Part shown: positions 1 through 9,415 of the stretch, in pieces
How positions within the stretch are numbered: position 1 is the stretch's first letter
Layout: each line of letters opens with the position of its first letter
From: Bizionia paragorgiae
Lineage (GTDB): Bacteria > Bacteroidota > Bacteroidia > Flavobacteriales > Flavobacteriaceae
Assembly: GCF_900107625.1 (NCBI RefSeq)
Contig: NZ_FNQK01000004.1
Coordinates: 1-64,000 of the forward strand
Direction: 5' to 3'
DNA length: 64,000 nt
Made by a program: the position numbers and the translations under genes
Notes under the pieces: generated by a model
Database searches by the model: none
What the model was told of the DNA's origin: nothing
What the model saw: the letters and a program-made list of their open reading frames with translations, nothing else

Positions 1-2
1 TT

Positions 3-74
3 TTGTTTCAACCAATAGCACTTTGGTTTGCCATTTCAGCAATTAATAGATTTATCAGTGCTATGAATGATTAA
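3..74 (+). CDS. C-terminal end of an unidentified protein (5' truncated)
   Basis: One plus-strand frame is open from the window edge to a TAA at 72-74. It encodes about 23 residues with a hydrophobic, tryptophan-containing stretch (LWFAISAINRF) and a polar end (SAMND). It could be the tail of a membrane or globular protein whose body lies outside the window. The composition is plausible but the piece is too short to identify, and chance openness in AT-rich DNA cannot be excluded. Confidence 0.3.
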   Translation: MFQPIALWFAISAINRFISAMND

Positions 75-179
75 AAAGTCACTCTTGTCTGTGTTACGAT
101 ATTACTTTAGTGTCTAAGAATAAATAATTTTAAAAACCGTTATAAAAAACTTCATATAAACGGTTTCATTAGATTTTTG

Positions 180-187
180 TAGTTTTG
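180..187 (+). promoter_or_regulatory. Putative -7 element (TAGTTTTG) of the lipoprotein operon
   Basis: TAGTTTTG matches the Bacteroidota -7 consensus TAnnTTTG and lies 19 bp before the ATG at 207. No clear TTG -33 box sits at the usual spacing, so the call rests on the -7 match and its position. It would serve the three-gene lipoprotein operon. Confidence 0.4.
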
Positions 188-206
188 TTTTTTAATTAAC
201 CGAACT

Positions 207-779
207 ATGAAAGCCATACTACTTTTTGCAATAACGATTTTACTATTTTCCTGTAGTGATGATGAGTTTAACTCAACAAAAAAATCAATTTTAATTGAAA
301 AAGAAAACTCGTTAACTGCACAAGAAAAGATTAGAGAATTACTTTTAAAAACTGAAGGCGATTATGAGCAATTAGCTTGTATTTTTAATAATTCTCCAAG
401 CAGTACAAAACGATTAAAGAATGGAGAAACATTTGCTACACCAGAAGCGGAAATAGAAATAAATAAACATTACAACTACTTTATTGTAAAGGAAAATAGT
501 ATTGATGATTTTAAGGCAGATTGTATTTCATATAAATGGTATAATCACACCAAAAGTTTTATGTCTAACTGGTGGTTTTGGGGTGTCTTTGTAATTTTGA
601 TTATTATTTCTTTCGCAACACTTGATATGGATGGAAATGAACTCTTAATTATCTTTCTTGTTTTATTATTTTATGCTGTAGTCTGGCTTTTAAATTATTT
701 TGGAGGAGAACCAGTTTTCTCTGGTGTTCCAGACAATTTTATTAATACCTTAGATACTGTTTGGGAATCAAAAATATAG
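207..779 (+). CDS. Hypothetical lipoprotein with two membrane segments
   Basis: 190 residues. The N-terminus is a lipoprotein signal (MKAILLFAITILLFSC) with a lipobox ending at Cys16 and an acidic Ser-Asp-Asp-Glu stretch after it. A soluble domain of about 90 residues with paired cysteines follows. Two closely spaced hydrophobic helices (about residues 120-160, starting at WWFWGVFVILIII) and a short C-terminal tail end the protein. It is the first gene of a run with 783-1613 (3-bp gap) and the nuclease-like gene at 1594. I do not recognise the family. From context it may be a membrane-anchored accessory or immunity factor for the downstream nuclease-like lipoprotein, but nothing in the sequence proves this. 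Confidence 0.75.
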   Translation: MKAILLFAITILLFSCSDDEFNSTKKSILIEKENSLTAQEKIRELLLKTEGDYEQLACIFNNSPSSTKRLKNGETFATPEAEIEINKHYNYFIVKENSIDDFKADCISYKWYNHTKSFMSNWWFWGVFVILIIISFATLDMDGNELLIIFLVLLFYAVVWLLNYFGGEPVFSGVPDNFINTLDTVWESKI

Positions 780-782
780 CAA

Positions 783-1613
783 ATGAAAAACTACATATTT
801 ATATTGGTTCTACTATGTCTGTTTAGTTGTAGAAATATGGATACAGAAGAATTGAAAGTTTATAAAAAAGACATCACTTTTAATGAAGCATTATATCTAA
901 TTAATGAGCATAAACAGTTTGAGTTATCAAATAATAAAGATTTTTACAATACGCTATTAAAGCAATCAGAAGCGTATTTTATGAATATTACTAATGATTT
1001 TATTGAAAAGGAATTTAAGATGTCTGGGTCATTTAATGAAATAGGAATCATTAACAGTAAGACTCCCAAGGAACGGTTTTTAATATGGGAATCGAAAATA
1101 AACAACTACTTTTCATCACTATCTTATCTACGATTTATTAAATCTAAAACTAATAATCATTCTAAAAATATAAACAACCAAAGAAGAGCAGAACTTGAAG
1201 AGCTTTTGAACTTTATATCTGAGGATTCCTTATTCCTAAAAAAACAAACAGTTTCAATATTCAATGCCTCTGAAGAGAGTGTAAATTTATCTATTTCCAA
1301 AGCGAACGAAAGTATTAAGGAAAACTTGAAAGATGTAGCTTACACATCAGCCGAGGTAGCTTCAGTAGTTGCAACAGGAGGGACAGCTATTGTTATTGGT
1401 TCAGTTGAAGCGACTGGAATTACTGAAATGGCTTATGATTTTGTTGTCCCAACAGAAGATGAAACTAAAAAAATTCTAATTAAAGAATATTCGAATTTTT
1501 TAGAAAACAATAACATTGATTTTACAATAGATCTTAATCAAAATACTACTCAGTATTATGATAGGTTGATAAAATTAATAAATGATAGAAAAAATGAAAA
1601 AATACGGTTATAA
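783..1613 (+). CDS. Hypothetical lipoprotein
   Basis: 276 residues beginning with a lipoprotein signal (MKNYIFILVLLCLFSC, Cys16). The body is mostly helical and lysine/asparagine-rich. A small-residue stretch near residues 190-215 (Ala, Gly, Val, Thr; TSAEVASVVATGGTAIVIGS) could be a membrane-inserting helix. It starts 3 bp after the previous stop, and its 3' end overlaps the next gene by about 20 bp, so the three are very likely co-transcribed. I do not recognise the family. Glycine/alanine-rich hydrophobic segments are known in polymorphic toxins and their carriers, so a delivery or immunity role is possible but speculative. Confidence 0.75.
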   Translation: MKNYIFILVLLCLFSCRNMDTEELKVYKKDITFNEALYLINEHKQFELSNNKDFYNTLLKQSEAYFMNITNDFIEKEFKMSGSFNEIGIINSKTPKERFLIWESKINNYFSSLSYLRFIKSKTNNHSKNINNQRRAELEELLNFISEDSLFLKKQTVSIFNASEESVNLSISKANESIKENLKDVAYTSAEVASVVATGGTAIVIGSVEATGITEMAYDFVVPTEDETKKILIKEYSNFLENNNIDFTIDLNQNTTQYYDRLIKLINDRKNEKIRL

Positions 1614-3192
1614 AATATTAATATTTATCAGTGTTTTAAACTTCGCTTCTTGTAGAAAAGCATCTAAAGAAGTATTAACTCAAAAGGCTTTAAAACAATT
1701 AATTTATAAAAGCGATGATGTAGCTCCAATACTTAAAGCAAACTTTCAAGAGGATGTATTATCCAAATTAAGTCTGTCATTAGATAACTCTCAAATAAAA
1801 CTATTAGCAAAACAAATTGATAATAATAAACCATTAGCCAAGTTATTAAATGATAATCCAAAAAAAATTAATGTTTGGAATTTTTTATCGCATTCAAAAT
1901 ACTCTAATGAAATCGATGCGATTAATTACTTTAGTAATTTACCTAAAAATCAATTTATTCTAAAAACAACTGATGATGTTGGAGAAATTATTGATGTTAA
2001 TAGCGGAAATGTTTTAGCCAAAGTTTCTGATGAGATAATCTTAGTTACCAAATTAAACAAAAACCCATTTTTAAACCTTAAAAACTTTGCACCTAAAGCC
2101 GTTTATAAAATTAAATCTACCTTATACAGTATAGATGATTTGGGAAGAGTAAATAATGTAAAAACACCTTTATTAAAAATAAATAAAAATACTGTAAATA
2201 TAATTGATGAAGGAGAGCATATTCTTTCATCAAAATTTGGAGGAGTTAATTTAGGAATAAACAAATCTTTCTTATCTATTAATGATTTTAAACAATTAAA
2301 TTCCGATTGGCACTTGGCATTAGTTAATCGAAAAAAAATAAGCGAAGTTAATATTAAGCCACTTTATAGTGATAAATCGGGCATTCCTGATGCTTTTAAT
2401 GTTAGTTATTATGATGGACAAACAAGAATTTTAAAACATATACCTAACAGCTTAAAGAAAACAAATCAGGATGTTTTTGAGCAAATGAAAAGACCTGCAA
2501 TAGGCAAACATATTGATGGTAGAACAACTACTAAATTATTCCCTAAAGACATAACCTTAAAAGGGAATAAACTGTTTTATAACGGAAAGGAATTTGCAAG
2601 TATTGATGCAAAAACTAAAACAATTTTAGTAGATAGAAGAGCTGCTTTAAAAAATGGAATTAATCCATTATTAAGCCATCCTAAACTCCTTGAAAATTAT
2701 AAGTACGTAGTAAAGGATGGAAAAAACACACATATTTTTAAAACGGACAATTTTGGTAGGGTTTACGAAACTGAACATAATATCAAAGAAATAGTCTCAA
2801 AGTCTAGAAATGTGGTTGAGCAGAACAACGCTAAGTTATATGGAGACGAAGTAAGTTCAAAAACGACAATCAAAAACTTAACAAACAAACAGCATCAAAA
2901 GCTTAGTGATGAAGGAGGACATTTTTTAGCAGATTCTGCTGGTGGTATTCCTGAGTCTATCAATATAACAAGTCAAGCTTATAAAGTAAACCATAGCTCT
3001 AAATGGAGAGGTCTGGAGAATAATATCTTAACCTCTGTTAAAAATGGTGATGTTGTAATAGTTAAAAATAGACAACTATATTCTGACAACTCCAGACGTT
3101 CGAGTGGAGCTATTATTGATTTACAAATAAATGGTAAGTCTGAACAATTTACTTTTGATAATATTAATAATACTTTAAAAGATATTCAGTAG
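1594..3192 (+). CDS. Lipoprotein with two tandem Endonuclease_NS_2-like domains (putative nuclease effector)
   Basis: 532 residues from the ATG at 1594; an ATG four codons upstream (1582) is also possible. Residues 1-21 form a lipoprotein signal ending in NFASC. After an unrecognised helical region of about 150 residues come two related domains. The C-terminal copy has DEGGH at 439-443, then a Gly-Gly-Ile-Pro, an Asn-Ile, an Asn, a Trp-Arg-Gly-Leu-Glu and a C-terminal YSDNSRRSS strand. That order (D-x-GGH, GG, N, N, LE, YxxxSxRP-like) is what I know for PF13930 DNA/RNA nonspecific endonucleases, common at the C-terminus of polymorphic toxins. The first copy keeps a similar frame (DEGEH at 205-209, FGG, YSDKS) but loses GGH and most of the Asn/Glu positions, so it looks degenerate. 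The lipid anchor implies action outside the cytoplasm. Nuclease activity is inferred. Confidence 0.75.
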   Translation: MKKYGYKILIFISVLNFASCRKASKEVLTQKALKQLIYKSDDVAPILKANFQEDVLSKLSLSLDNSQIKLLAKQIDNNKPLAKLLNDNPKKINVWNFLSHSKYSNEIDAINYFSNLPKNQFILKTTDDVGEIIDVNSGNVLAKVSDEIILVTKLNKNPFLNLKNFAPKAVYKIKSTLYSIDDLGRVNNVKTPLLKINKNTVNIIDEGEHILSSKFGGVNLGINKSFLSINDFKQLNSDWHLALVNRKKISEVNIKPLYSDKSGIPDAFNVSYYDGQTRILKHIPNSLKKTNQDVFEQMKRPAIGKHIDGRTTTKLFPKDITLKGNKLFYNGKEFASIDAKTKTILVDRRAALKNGINPLLSHPKLLENYKYVVKDGKNTHIFKTDNFGRVYETEHNIKEIVSKSRNVVEQNNAKLYGDEVSSKTTIKNLTNKQHQKLSDEGGHFLADSAGGIPESINITSQAYKVNHSSKWRGLENNILTSVKNGDVVIVKNRQLYSDNSRRSSGAIIDLQINGKSEQFTFDNINNTLKDIQ

Positions 3193-3279
3193 TTAGCCAA
3201 CTACGACAGTAAATTAAAATATTTTTCTAGGCAGTCAATGATTACTGTAAACTTAACCGAGATGAAGCGTTGGCAAATT

Positions 3280-3476
3280 GACCTCATAAAATTTTGGCTA
3301 AAACAATAGGAGAGTGGAGCGTACATATTTTAGGGGTTTAGTAATAAACATTCTCAATTGTTATGACTTTCCAAGGAATTTCTAAGCAATCTTAATGAGT
3401 CACAATATTTCCTAAAATATAGCGTAACGAGCCGTAATTGTTTCCAAAAGTTTATGCAGTCTTGATTTTTTGTTTT
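3280..3476. repeat. Repeat element A, copy 1 (long foldback)
   Basis: A noncoding block of about 197 bp, clearly related to 9416-9610. The last 53 bp or so (3409-3461) look identical to the second copy. It folds on itself: TTTTGG (3292-3297) plus AAACAAT (3301-3307) pair with ATTGTTTCCAAAA (3437-3449), and ATATTTTAGG (3325-3334) pairs with CCTAAAATAT (3411-3420). It begins 87 bp after the nuclease-like lipoprotein gene. Similarity seems to continue to about 3525, interrupted in this copy by a small hairpin at about 3480-3499. Function unknown; it could be a recombination tail or a structured transcript end. Confidence 0.75.
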
Positions 3477-3540
3477 AGGTATTTAGCCTTCGCTAAATAG
3501 TGTTTCAAGACAAAAGATAATGAAAGAAGAAAAAAAGATT

Positions 3541-4115
3541 AATTGAAGTTCTACATATAACAAGTGCATAGAATTTTATTTTTCTTAAAATTTATGCTCT
3601 TGTGGAAAGCTTACGAGAATCTCGTGAAATTTTTTATTACGTACATTTTATCGAATACGCGATTTTTAATAAGAGAAAAAAGGTTAGCTTTTATTTTGGC
3701 GTTGGCAAGCGTTGGCTATCCCGATGTAAAATCGGGACGAGCGCTTGGTAGCGGCAACTGCGAAGTACATCACGAGGACATATTTTTAAAATAAGTATAA
3801 TCCGAGTAATTTAACATAACAGCTAATTATAGATACAAATGTTTTTTAAACGCTGCAAAGCAAACCACTTATTAGTTTAATGACCCAGTTCATAATTCAC
3901 TTAAATAATAAAATGTCCTGAGATATTTTACATAATGCAATTATAGCTAACTATGAGGAACAATTATTCAAGTATGGCGTGTTTGGTTTCCTTTTACATA
4001 ATTGTTGACGATATGAGCCCAAAGGCAATCATATCTACAATTATATAAAATAGCACAGCTATACGGAAACTGCACACACTATATTTGTCCTATAATGTTC
4101 TGCGTTATGTAACTT
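3541..4115. repeat. Repeat element B, copy 1 (multi-hairpin)
   Basis: A block of about 575 bp related to 10136-10742. Conserved hairpins: 3560-3603 (ACAAG-GCATA-AATTTTA paired to its reverse complement, 7-nt loop), 3613-3625 (ACGAG/CTCGT), 3719-3737 (TCCCGAT/ATCGGGA, differing in sequence from copy 2), 3998-4044 (ATAATTGT and GATATGA arms) and 4050-4062 (ATAGC/GCTAT). An outer stem joins TTACATAA (3928-3935) to TTATGTAA (4105-4112). It lies directly after element A with no gene between. It accounts for most of the 1.15 kb between the lipoprotein operon and the STAND gene. Confidence 0.75.
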
Positions 4116-4189
4116 TGCTTTGGTAAAAGCGAAGTTAAATTTCTACATTTTCTTATTTTTTTCTTCTAAAATGTTTCTATACAATGTTA

Positions 4190-4342
4190 ATGGAACACTC
4201 TTTTTACGGAACGACGATAGGAGAGTAGTGGAATGTGTGTGGAATGAATTAAGTGTTCAAAACTTTTCTTAACTATGTGATTCTTTACAAATATTTACCT
4301 ATAAAAAATCTGTATATTTAATTTTAAAACTTACAATTAAAT
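4190..4342 (+). promoter_or_regulatory. Upstream region of the STAND NTPase gene
   Basis: GAACAC (about 4193-4198) and GTGTTC (about 4254-4259) form inverted arms about 55 bp apart. A weak -7-like TATATTTA at 4313-4320 is 22 bp before the ATG at 4343. These are the only signals I see between element B1 and the gene. Regulatory use is inferred. Confidence 0.3.
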
Positions 4343-7300
4343 ATGGCAGGTGAAGCAAGTGTTTTTCAGATGAGTGGTGGTGGTTATGATTATGAACATT
4401 ACGTACAAAGTGGTTTTTTATTAGCAATGATTCTTCAAGGAAGTATTCCTGTATTTCCTAATGGAAAAGTAAGCGAGTTAAGTTTCCAATGTAAAAGATT
4501 AGGTTATGAAACTGATGATTTATTTCTAAAAATAAAAGCTCGATCAAATGAACATAGAATAATTGCACAAATAAAATATAATATATCAATAACAGAAAAG
4601 AACGATACGTTTTTTGATGTTATAAATGCTTTTTGGAAAGACTTTAATAATGATAAGATTTTCGACAAACAGAAGGATAAATTATTTTTAATTAAATCTA
4701 GTTTAACAAATGAAGATAAAAATCAAACACTTGTATTATTAAGTTGGGCATCCACACATAAAGATGAAAAAGATTTTTTTAGTGAAGTTGAGAGAATAAA
4801 AGTTAAGAAAGATAAACTAACTGTATTTTCTAATTTACTGAAACGAGCCAATAATAATGTTGAATTATCAGAAACAGAATTATGGGAGTTTTTAAAATGC
4901 TTACAAATACTAGCTTTTGATTTTATTAGTGAAAGTAGTATAAGTGAGACAAATGCACTCAATTTAATTAAACTTTCAAAATCTAAAAGCATTGATACTA
5001 CATCTTTCGAAATATGGACTTCAATTATAATTAAAGCTAGTGAATACAATAGAAATGGAGGAACCTTAACTTTTGAAGAATTAAAAAAAATAGATTTATA
5101 TAAATACTTTGATTTAACATTAACTCAAGAAGCATTTAAGGCTGTACAAAAGCTCAAAGATGATAGTAGTTTAATTTTAAAACCTTTAAAGTCTAGTATT
5201 CAAGACTACCATATTGAAAGAACTTCAACAAAACTATCAGTTTTAGATTCTATAAATAACTATCCAATTACTTTTATTACTGGTTCTCCAGGTGTTGGCA
5301 AATCAGCAATAGTTAAGGAATTATTATTTGATGAATTAAAGAACGTTTCTCCTTTTATATTTAAAGCCGATCAGTTCAATAAATCGACAATAGCTCAAGT
5401 TTTTGGGGAAATTGATATAACTTATAATCTAGTAGAATTATTTAGTACAATCTCACTAATTCAAGACAAAATACTTATAATCGATAGTGCAGAAAAACTT
5501 TTAGAAGGTGATCCAGATAACGCCTTTAAGCAATTACTAGCAGTAGTTGAAGAAATAGGTGGCTTAAAATTAATCCTAACATCTCGTTCATATGCTGTAA
5601 ATGTAATAACTCAAAAATTTGGAATTAAAAAAGAACTAATTAACTTAATTGAGATACCAAAATTAAATGATGAAGAATTAAAGGAAATACAAGTTGTATT
5701 TCCTCAATTATCTACATTATTTTCTAATAATGAAATTAAAGAAATTATGCGAAGTCCTAAATATCTTGAATTTGGACTTAATGCAATTAATAAAAATGAT
5801 TTTAAATCAGGAACAGAAATTAGCTTAACAGATTTTAAAGATAAACTTTGGTCACAAATTATTGAAAATAGTACTGTAGTACGAAGTGGTCTGCCAAGAA
5901 AAAGAGGAAAAAGTTTTTCACATATTGCTATTGGTAGAGCGAAGTCTATGCAACTTTTCTTTGAACCTAATGATAACGAAATTGATTATGAGGCAGTTGA
6001 AGCTTTATTAAACGATAATGTAATAATTAAAAACAAAAACATTTATGAATTCTCACCGTCTCACGATATTCTTGAAGATTGGGCTCTAATAAAACATATT
6101 TCTAGTATTGAAAAAAAACTTGTAAATAAAGATGAATTATTTACAAAACTTGGAAATCAACCATCGATGAGAAGAGCTTTTAGGTTATGGGTTGAAGAAT
6201 TAATAATAAGTGATATAGATACTGTAGTAAGTTTAATCAAGAAAACATTAGATAATGATAATGTTGAAAATTATTGGACTGATGAAATTTTAACTGCAAT
6301 ATTCAGGTCTAACAATTGTGAACCCTTTTTTGTTAAATTCAAAAATGAACTTCTCGAAAATAATTGTTCATTTTTAAACAGATGTGTCATAATTATAAGA
6401 ACAACTTGTAAAGAATACAATTTAAACAAAGAATCTTCTAATGATATTTTATTTCCAGTTGGATCTGGTTGGCAAGAAATTTTGCACTTTATAGCTGTAT
6501 ATATTGAAAAAACTTCTTCTATTAGAAATTCAATTACTGCATTGTTATTAGACTGGGAATTTAAATATATATTCGAATTTAGTACTTGTACTAGCAATGA
6601 AATTGCGTCAGCAAATATTATTGTTTTACACTATATAAAAGAAATAGAAAACCAAAATGAATATTGGTTTGGGAGATCTGAAACAGATAAAAAAGAAAGT
6701 TTAGTCGAATTGCTATTTGGGTTTGCTGAATATTCTGCAAAAGAAATAGGAGATTTATTAATGAGAGTTAGTAATAGTAGTGATGACGATGATTATAGCA
6801 GATTGAGAGGATTTAATGAATTAGTTGTAAAGAAAGCTTTAGCAGGTTTAAGAAATTACAATTTGATAAAAGTTCATCCCGATTTGTTAATAGAATTAGC
6901 AAACAAGCATTGGAAATATGTTCCGCCAAAGAAAAAGGATAACGAAGGACCTTTTGGATATAGTTTTCCTTCTGCTAATCAAAGAGAAGATTCTTGGGGT
7001 TTAGTTAGACATCGATTTGATTTTTTTCCATCAGGTATATATAAAACATTTGTTTATAATTTTTTAAGACAGCATTCAGGTAAAGCAATAAAGTTTATTA
7101 TTGACTTTACGAACTATATGACATTATCATATTCTAATTCAGAGTATGGTAAAAAAGAAGATTTAAAACTTATTGAAATTGAATTAAATGATGGTAAAAA
7201 AAATGAGCAATTTGGAAATGGATTTTTATGGAATGCATATAGAGGAACTACTGTAACACACTATCTTTTTGAAAGTATTTTATTAAGTTTAGAAAAATAC

Positions 7301-9394
7301 CTATTAAGCATTGCAAAACAAGAAACTTCTGATAATAAGTTTTTAAAAACTATTGTAGATTATTGTTTATCAAATAGTAATTCAGTTGCAATCACAAGCG
7401 TACTTGTAAGTGTTTTTATTGCTTATCCAAAGTCATTTGGTAAATCAATAATACCAATTTTAAAGATTAAGGAGTTTTATGAAATGGATTTAGACAGAGC
7501 TACAAGAGAGCATTCTGCTTTAGCAATCGCTGATTCTCGCATTAGTTTTGCTCAAAAAGAAAAGGCTGATTTTAATAGGCTTCCACATCGTAAAAAGTAT
7601 ACTAGAGGGTTGAGAGATTTAATTTTTCAATATCAAATTAATTATGGTAATTTAAATAAAGAAATTCACGAAATTTTTGATGGTTTTTATAAAACTAGTA
7701 AAGATCACGTTTTATGGGAAAAAGCAATCAACGAAATGGATGTAAGGAAATATGAGGCAACCGTTTTAGACAAAGAAAAAGGACTCATACAACTTGAAGT
7801 GAAATATCCAGAAGAAGTTCAAAAAGCTGTTGAAACTTTTACTATTGAAAGAAAAGATGAAGATACATCATTATCTTTTTCGGGGATTTTACGTAATGCA
7901 AAAGATGGTGATTTAAGTGAATTAACTTTTGAGAAATGGAATAATATTTACACCCATTTTTCGTCAAATGATGTTCAAAAATCAATGTTTGACATGCCAG
8001 TAACTTTGTCTGTAATTGGGTTTAAAGATTTTCCTGAACAGTTAGATAATAAACAAAAAGAATGGTGCATTACAACAATTGCATATACAATTGGTAACAT
8101 AATTAAATATATAAATTCTAGAGGTTATAGTTTTGGTGAGGATATTGGCTTTAATATAATGGAACAACAAACTTCTATTGAAGCATCTCATTTATTATTT
8201 CAAAACATTGATGATGCAAATGATTTATGTGAGGCTGAAATAATGATTTCTTATTTGATAATTAGTGGTCTAGCTGACTATGAGCAAAAATATTTTTTAA
8301 AATACTTTAGAAACTCATTTAGCGAGACACTTCCAGATTTATCGAAAAAACTATTTTTATTCTTAATCAAATATTCCAAATTTATTAAAACGAATAAAGC
8401 AATCAGATTTAGGAGTAAGGAAGAAGAAATAGAATTTAAAGAAAAGGAGTTTGCTTTTATTAAGAAAATTCAAAATGAAAAAACAGAAATTAAAATTGAT
8501 TCTATAAACTTTGATATATATGAACCTCATTTTCTTGTCAGAGCATTGTTTATGATTCCTGTAAAGAGTAATTATAAGTTTCATCAAGATTTTATTTTAA
8601 AACTAATAGAACTTATAATAAATGATTTGAAGTTAGAAATAGGAGATTCTTTTCGTATATCAAAAAAAGACAGGAAAGTTGATATACGCCAAATGATTGA
8701 CTTAAGGTTTTATCTAAATGAAGTTCTTATTTACAATGAAATAGAATTTTCAAAAAAAATGATTGATAGATTAACAAACTTTTATTTTGAAGAGAATTTT
8801 GAGTTTAATTATAATGAAAAAGATTTATATGAATTTGTAAGTGAAATTATTGATACAACAATTACTAGATTTGAAGATGTCATAATAGAAAATAAAGATC
8901 CAATTATTCAAGAGAAATATAGAACCCATTTTTGGTTATTATGGAAACACCTTTATCAAAAAATTGTTTCATCAAAATCTCAACATTTTAGAAAACAACT
9001 ACTCCTAGATTCTAAATGGTCTGTTAAATCCAATAGTTGGATGGTTTTAGATGGAGAAAAAGCATTTTATGAAGAAATGTTAAATTATTTTGGTGATTCT
9101 AGCTTATCTAGTATAATAAATGTTTTTTCAACTTTTGGTGAAAAGATGTTTTTACCTGATGGAATAAAATGGATTGTAAAATTCATTAAAGAAGATATAG
9201 AAAAAGCTAAACATTTAGAATCTAAATCATCTGTAAAGTTAATTAAAATGCTTTTTAATAATCATATAAGTAAAATAAAAGAAGACCAAAATTTAGTTTC
9301 AGATTTTATGTTCATTTTAAATAAAATGGTGGATAATGGTTCCTGTGAAGCATACTTAATTAGAGAATGTGTTATCATTTATAAAATTAGTTGA
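4343..9394 (+). CDS. STAND-family NTPase with N-terminal PD-(D/E)XK nuclease-like domain (putative antiphage protein)
   Basis: 1683 residues. The N-terminus (GGGYDYEHYVQSGFLLAMIL, then GYETDD at 54-59 and QIK at 76-78) matches the (D/E)-x(n)-QxK arrangement of PD-(D/E)XK nucleases of the Cap4/DUF4297 or Mrr type. A P-loop follows at 314-321 (GSPGVGKS), a Walker B at 377-381 (ILIID, with Glu384) and a sensor-like LILTSR at 410-415. The STAND-associated winged-helix motif SHDILEDWAL lies near residue 570. The remaining 1100 or so residues are helical and repeat-like, as expected of a sensor array. Known Avs (AVAST) proteins share this order: effector, STAND ATPase, large C-terminal sensor that recognises a phage protein and triggers the nuclease. 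The Avs subtype cannot be settled by eye. The gene stands alone between elements B1 and A2 and is very AT-rich, consistent with transfer. Confidence 0.85.
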   Translation: MAGEASVFQMSGGGYDYEHYVQSGFLLAMILQGSIPVFPNGKVSELSFQCKRLGYETDDLFLKIKARSNEHRIIAQIKYNISITEKNDTFFDVINAFWKDFNNDKIFDKQKDKLFLIKSSLTNEDKNQTLVLLSWASTHKDEKDFFSEVERIKVKKDKLTVFSNLLKRANNNVELSETELWEFLKCLQILAFDFISESSISETNALNLIKLSKSKSIDTTSFEIWTSIIIKASEYNRNGGTLTFEELKKIDLYKYFDLTLTQEAFKAVQKLKDDSSLILKPLKSSIQDYHIERTSTKLSVLDSINNYPITFITGSPGVGKSAIVKELLFDELKNVSPFIFKADQFNKSTIAQVFGEIDITYNLVELFSTISLIQDKILIIDSAEKLLEGDPDNAFKQLLAVVEEIGGLKLILTSRSYAVNVITQKFGIKKELINLIEIPKLNDEELKEIQVVFPQLSTLFSNNEIKEIMRSPKYLEFGLNAINKNDFKSGTEISLTDFKDKLWSQIIENSTVVRSGLPRKRGKSFSHIAIGRAKSMQLFFEPNDNEIDYEAVEALLNDNVIIKNKNIYEFSPSHDILEDWALIKHISSIEKKLVNKDELFTKLGNQPSMRRAFRLWVEELIISDIDTVVSLIKKTLDNDNVENYWTDEILTAIFRSNNCEPFFVKFKNELLENNCSFLNRCVIIIRTTCKEYNLNKESSNDILFPVGSGWQEILHFIAVYIEKTSSIRNSITALLLDWEFKYIFEFSTCTSNEIASANIIVLHYIKEIENQNEYWFGRSETDKKESLVELLFGFAEYSAKEIGDLLMRVSNSSDDDDYSRLRGFNELVVKKALAGLRNYNLIKVHPDLLIELANKHWKYVPPKKKDNEGPFGYSFPSANQREDSWGLVRHRFDFFPSGIYKTFVYNFLRQHSGKAIKFIIDFTNYMTLSYSNSEYGKKEDLKLIEIELNDGKKNEQFGNGFLWNAYRGTTVTHYLFESILLSLEKYLLSIAKQETSDNKFLKTIVDYCLSNSNSVAITSVLVSVFIAYPKSFGKSIIPILKIKEFYEMDLDRATREHSALAIADSRISFAQKEKADFNRLPHRKKYTRGLRDLIFQYQINYGNLNKEIHEIFDGFYKTSKDHVLWEKAINEMDVRKYEATVLDKEKGLIQLEVKYPEEVQKAVETFTIERKDEDTSLSFSGILRNAKDGDLSELTFEKWNNIYTHFSSNDVQKSMFDMPVTLSVIGFKDFPEQLDNKQKEWCITTIAYTIGNIIKYINSRGYSFGEDIGFNIMEQQTSIEASHLLFQNIDDANDLCEAEIMISYLIISGLADYEQKYFLKYFRNSFSETLPDLSKKLFLFLIKYSKFIKTNKAIRFRSKEEEIEFKEKEFAFIKKIQNEKTEIKIDSINFDIYEPHFLVRALFMIPVKSNYKFHQDFILKLIELIINDLKLEIGDSFRISKKDRKVDIRQMIDLRFYLNEVLIYNEIEFSKKMIDRLTNFYFEENFEFNYNEKDLYEFVSEIIDTTITRFEDVIIENKDPIIQEKYRTHFWLLWKHLYQKIVSSKSQHFRKQLLLDSKWSVKSNSWMVLDGEKAFYEEMLNYFGDSSLSSIINVFSTFGEKMFLPDGIKWIVKFIKEDIEKAKHLESKSSVKLIKMLFNNHISKIKEDQNLVSDFMFILNKMVDNGSCEAYLIRECVIIYKIS

Positions 9395-9415
9395 AATTAA
9401 TTATCGATGTAAAAC

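Noticed and set aside
3564-3794. An open frame of 76 codons inside element B1
   Set aside because: It runs through conserved hairpins of the repeat, its frame is not open in copy B2, and the product has no recognisable features.
4723-5049. Minus-strand open frame within the STAND gene
   Set aside because: Shadow of a long, well-supported coding frame; its product shows no family motifs.
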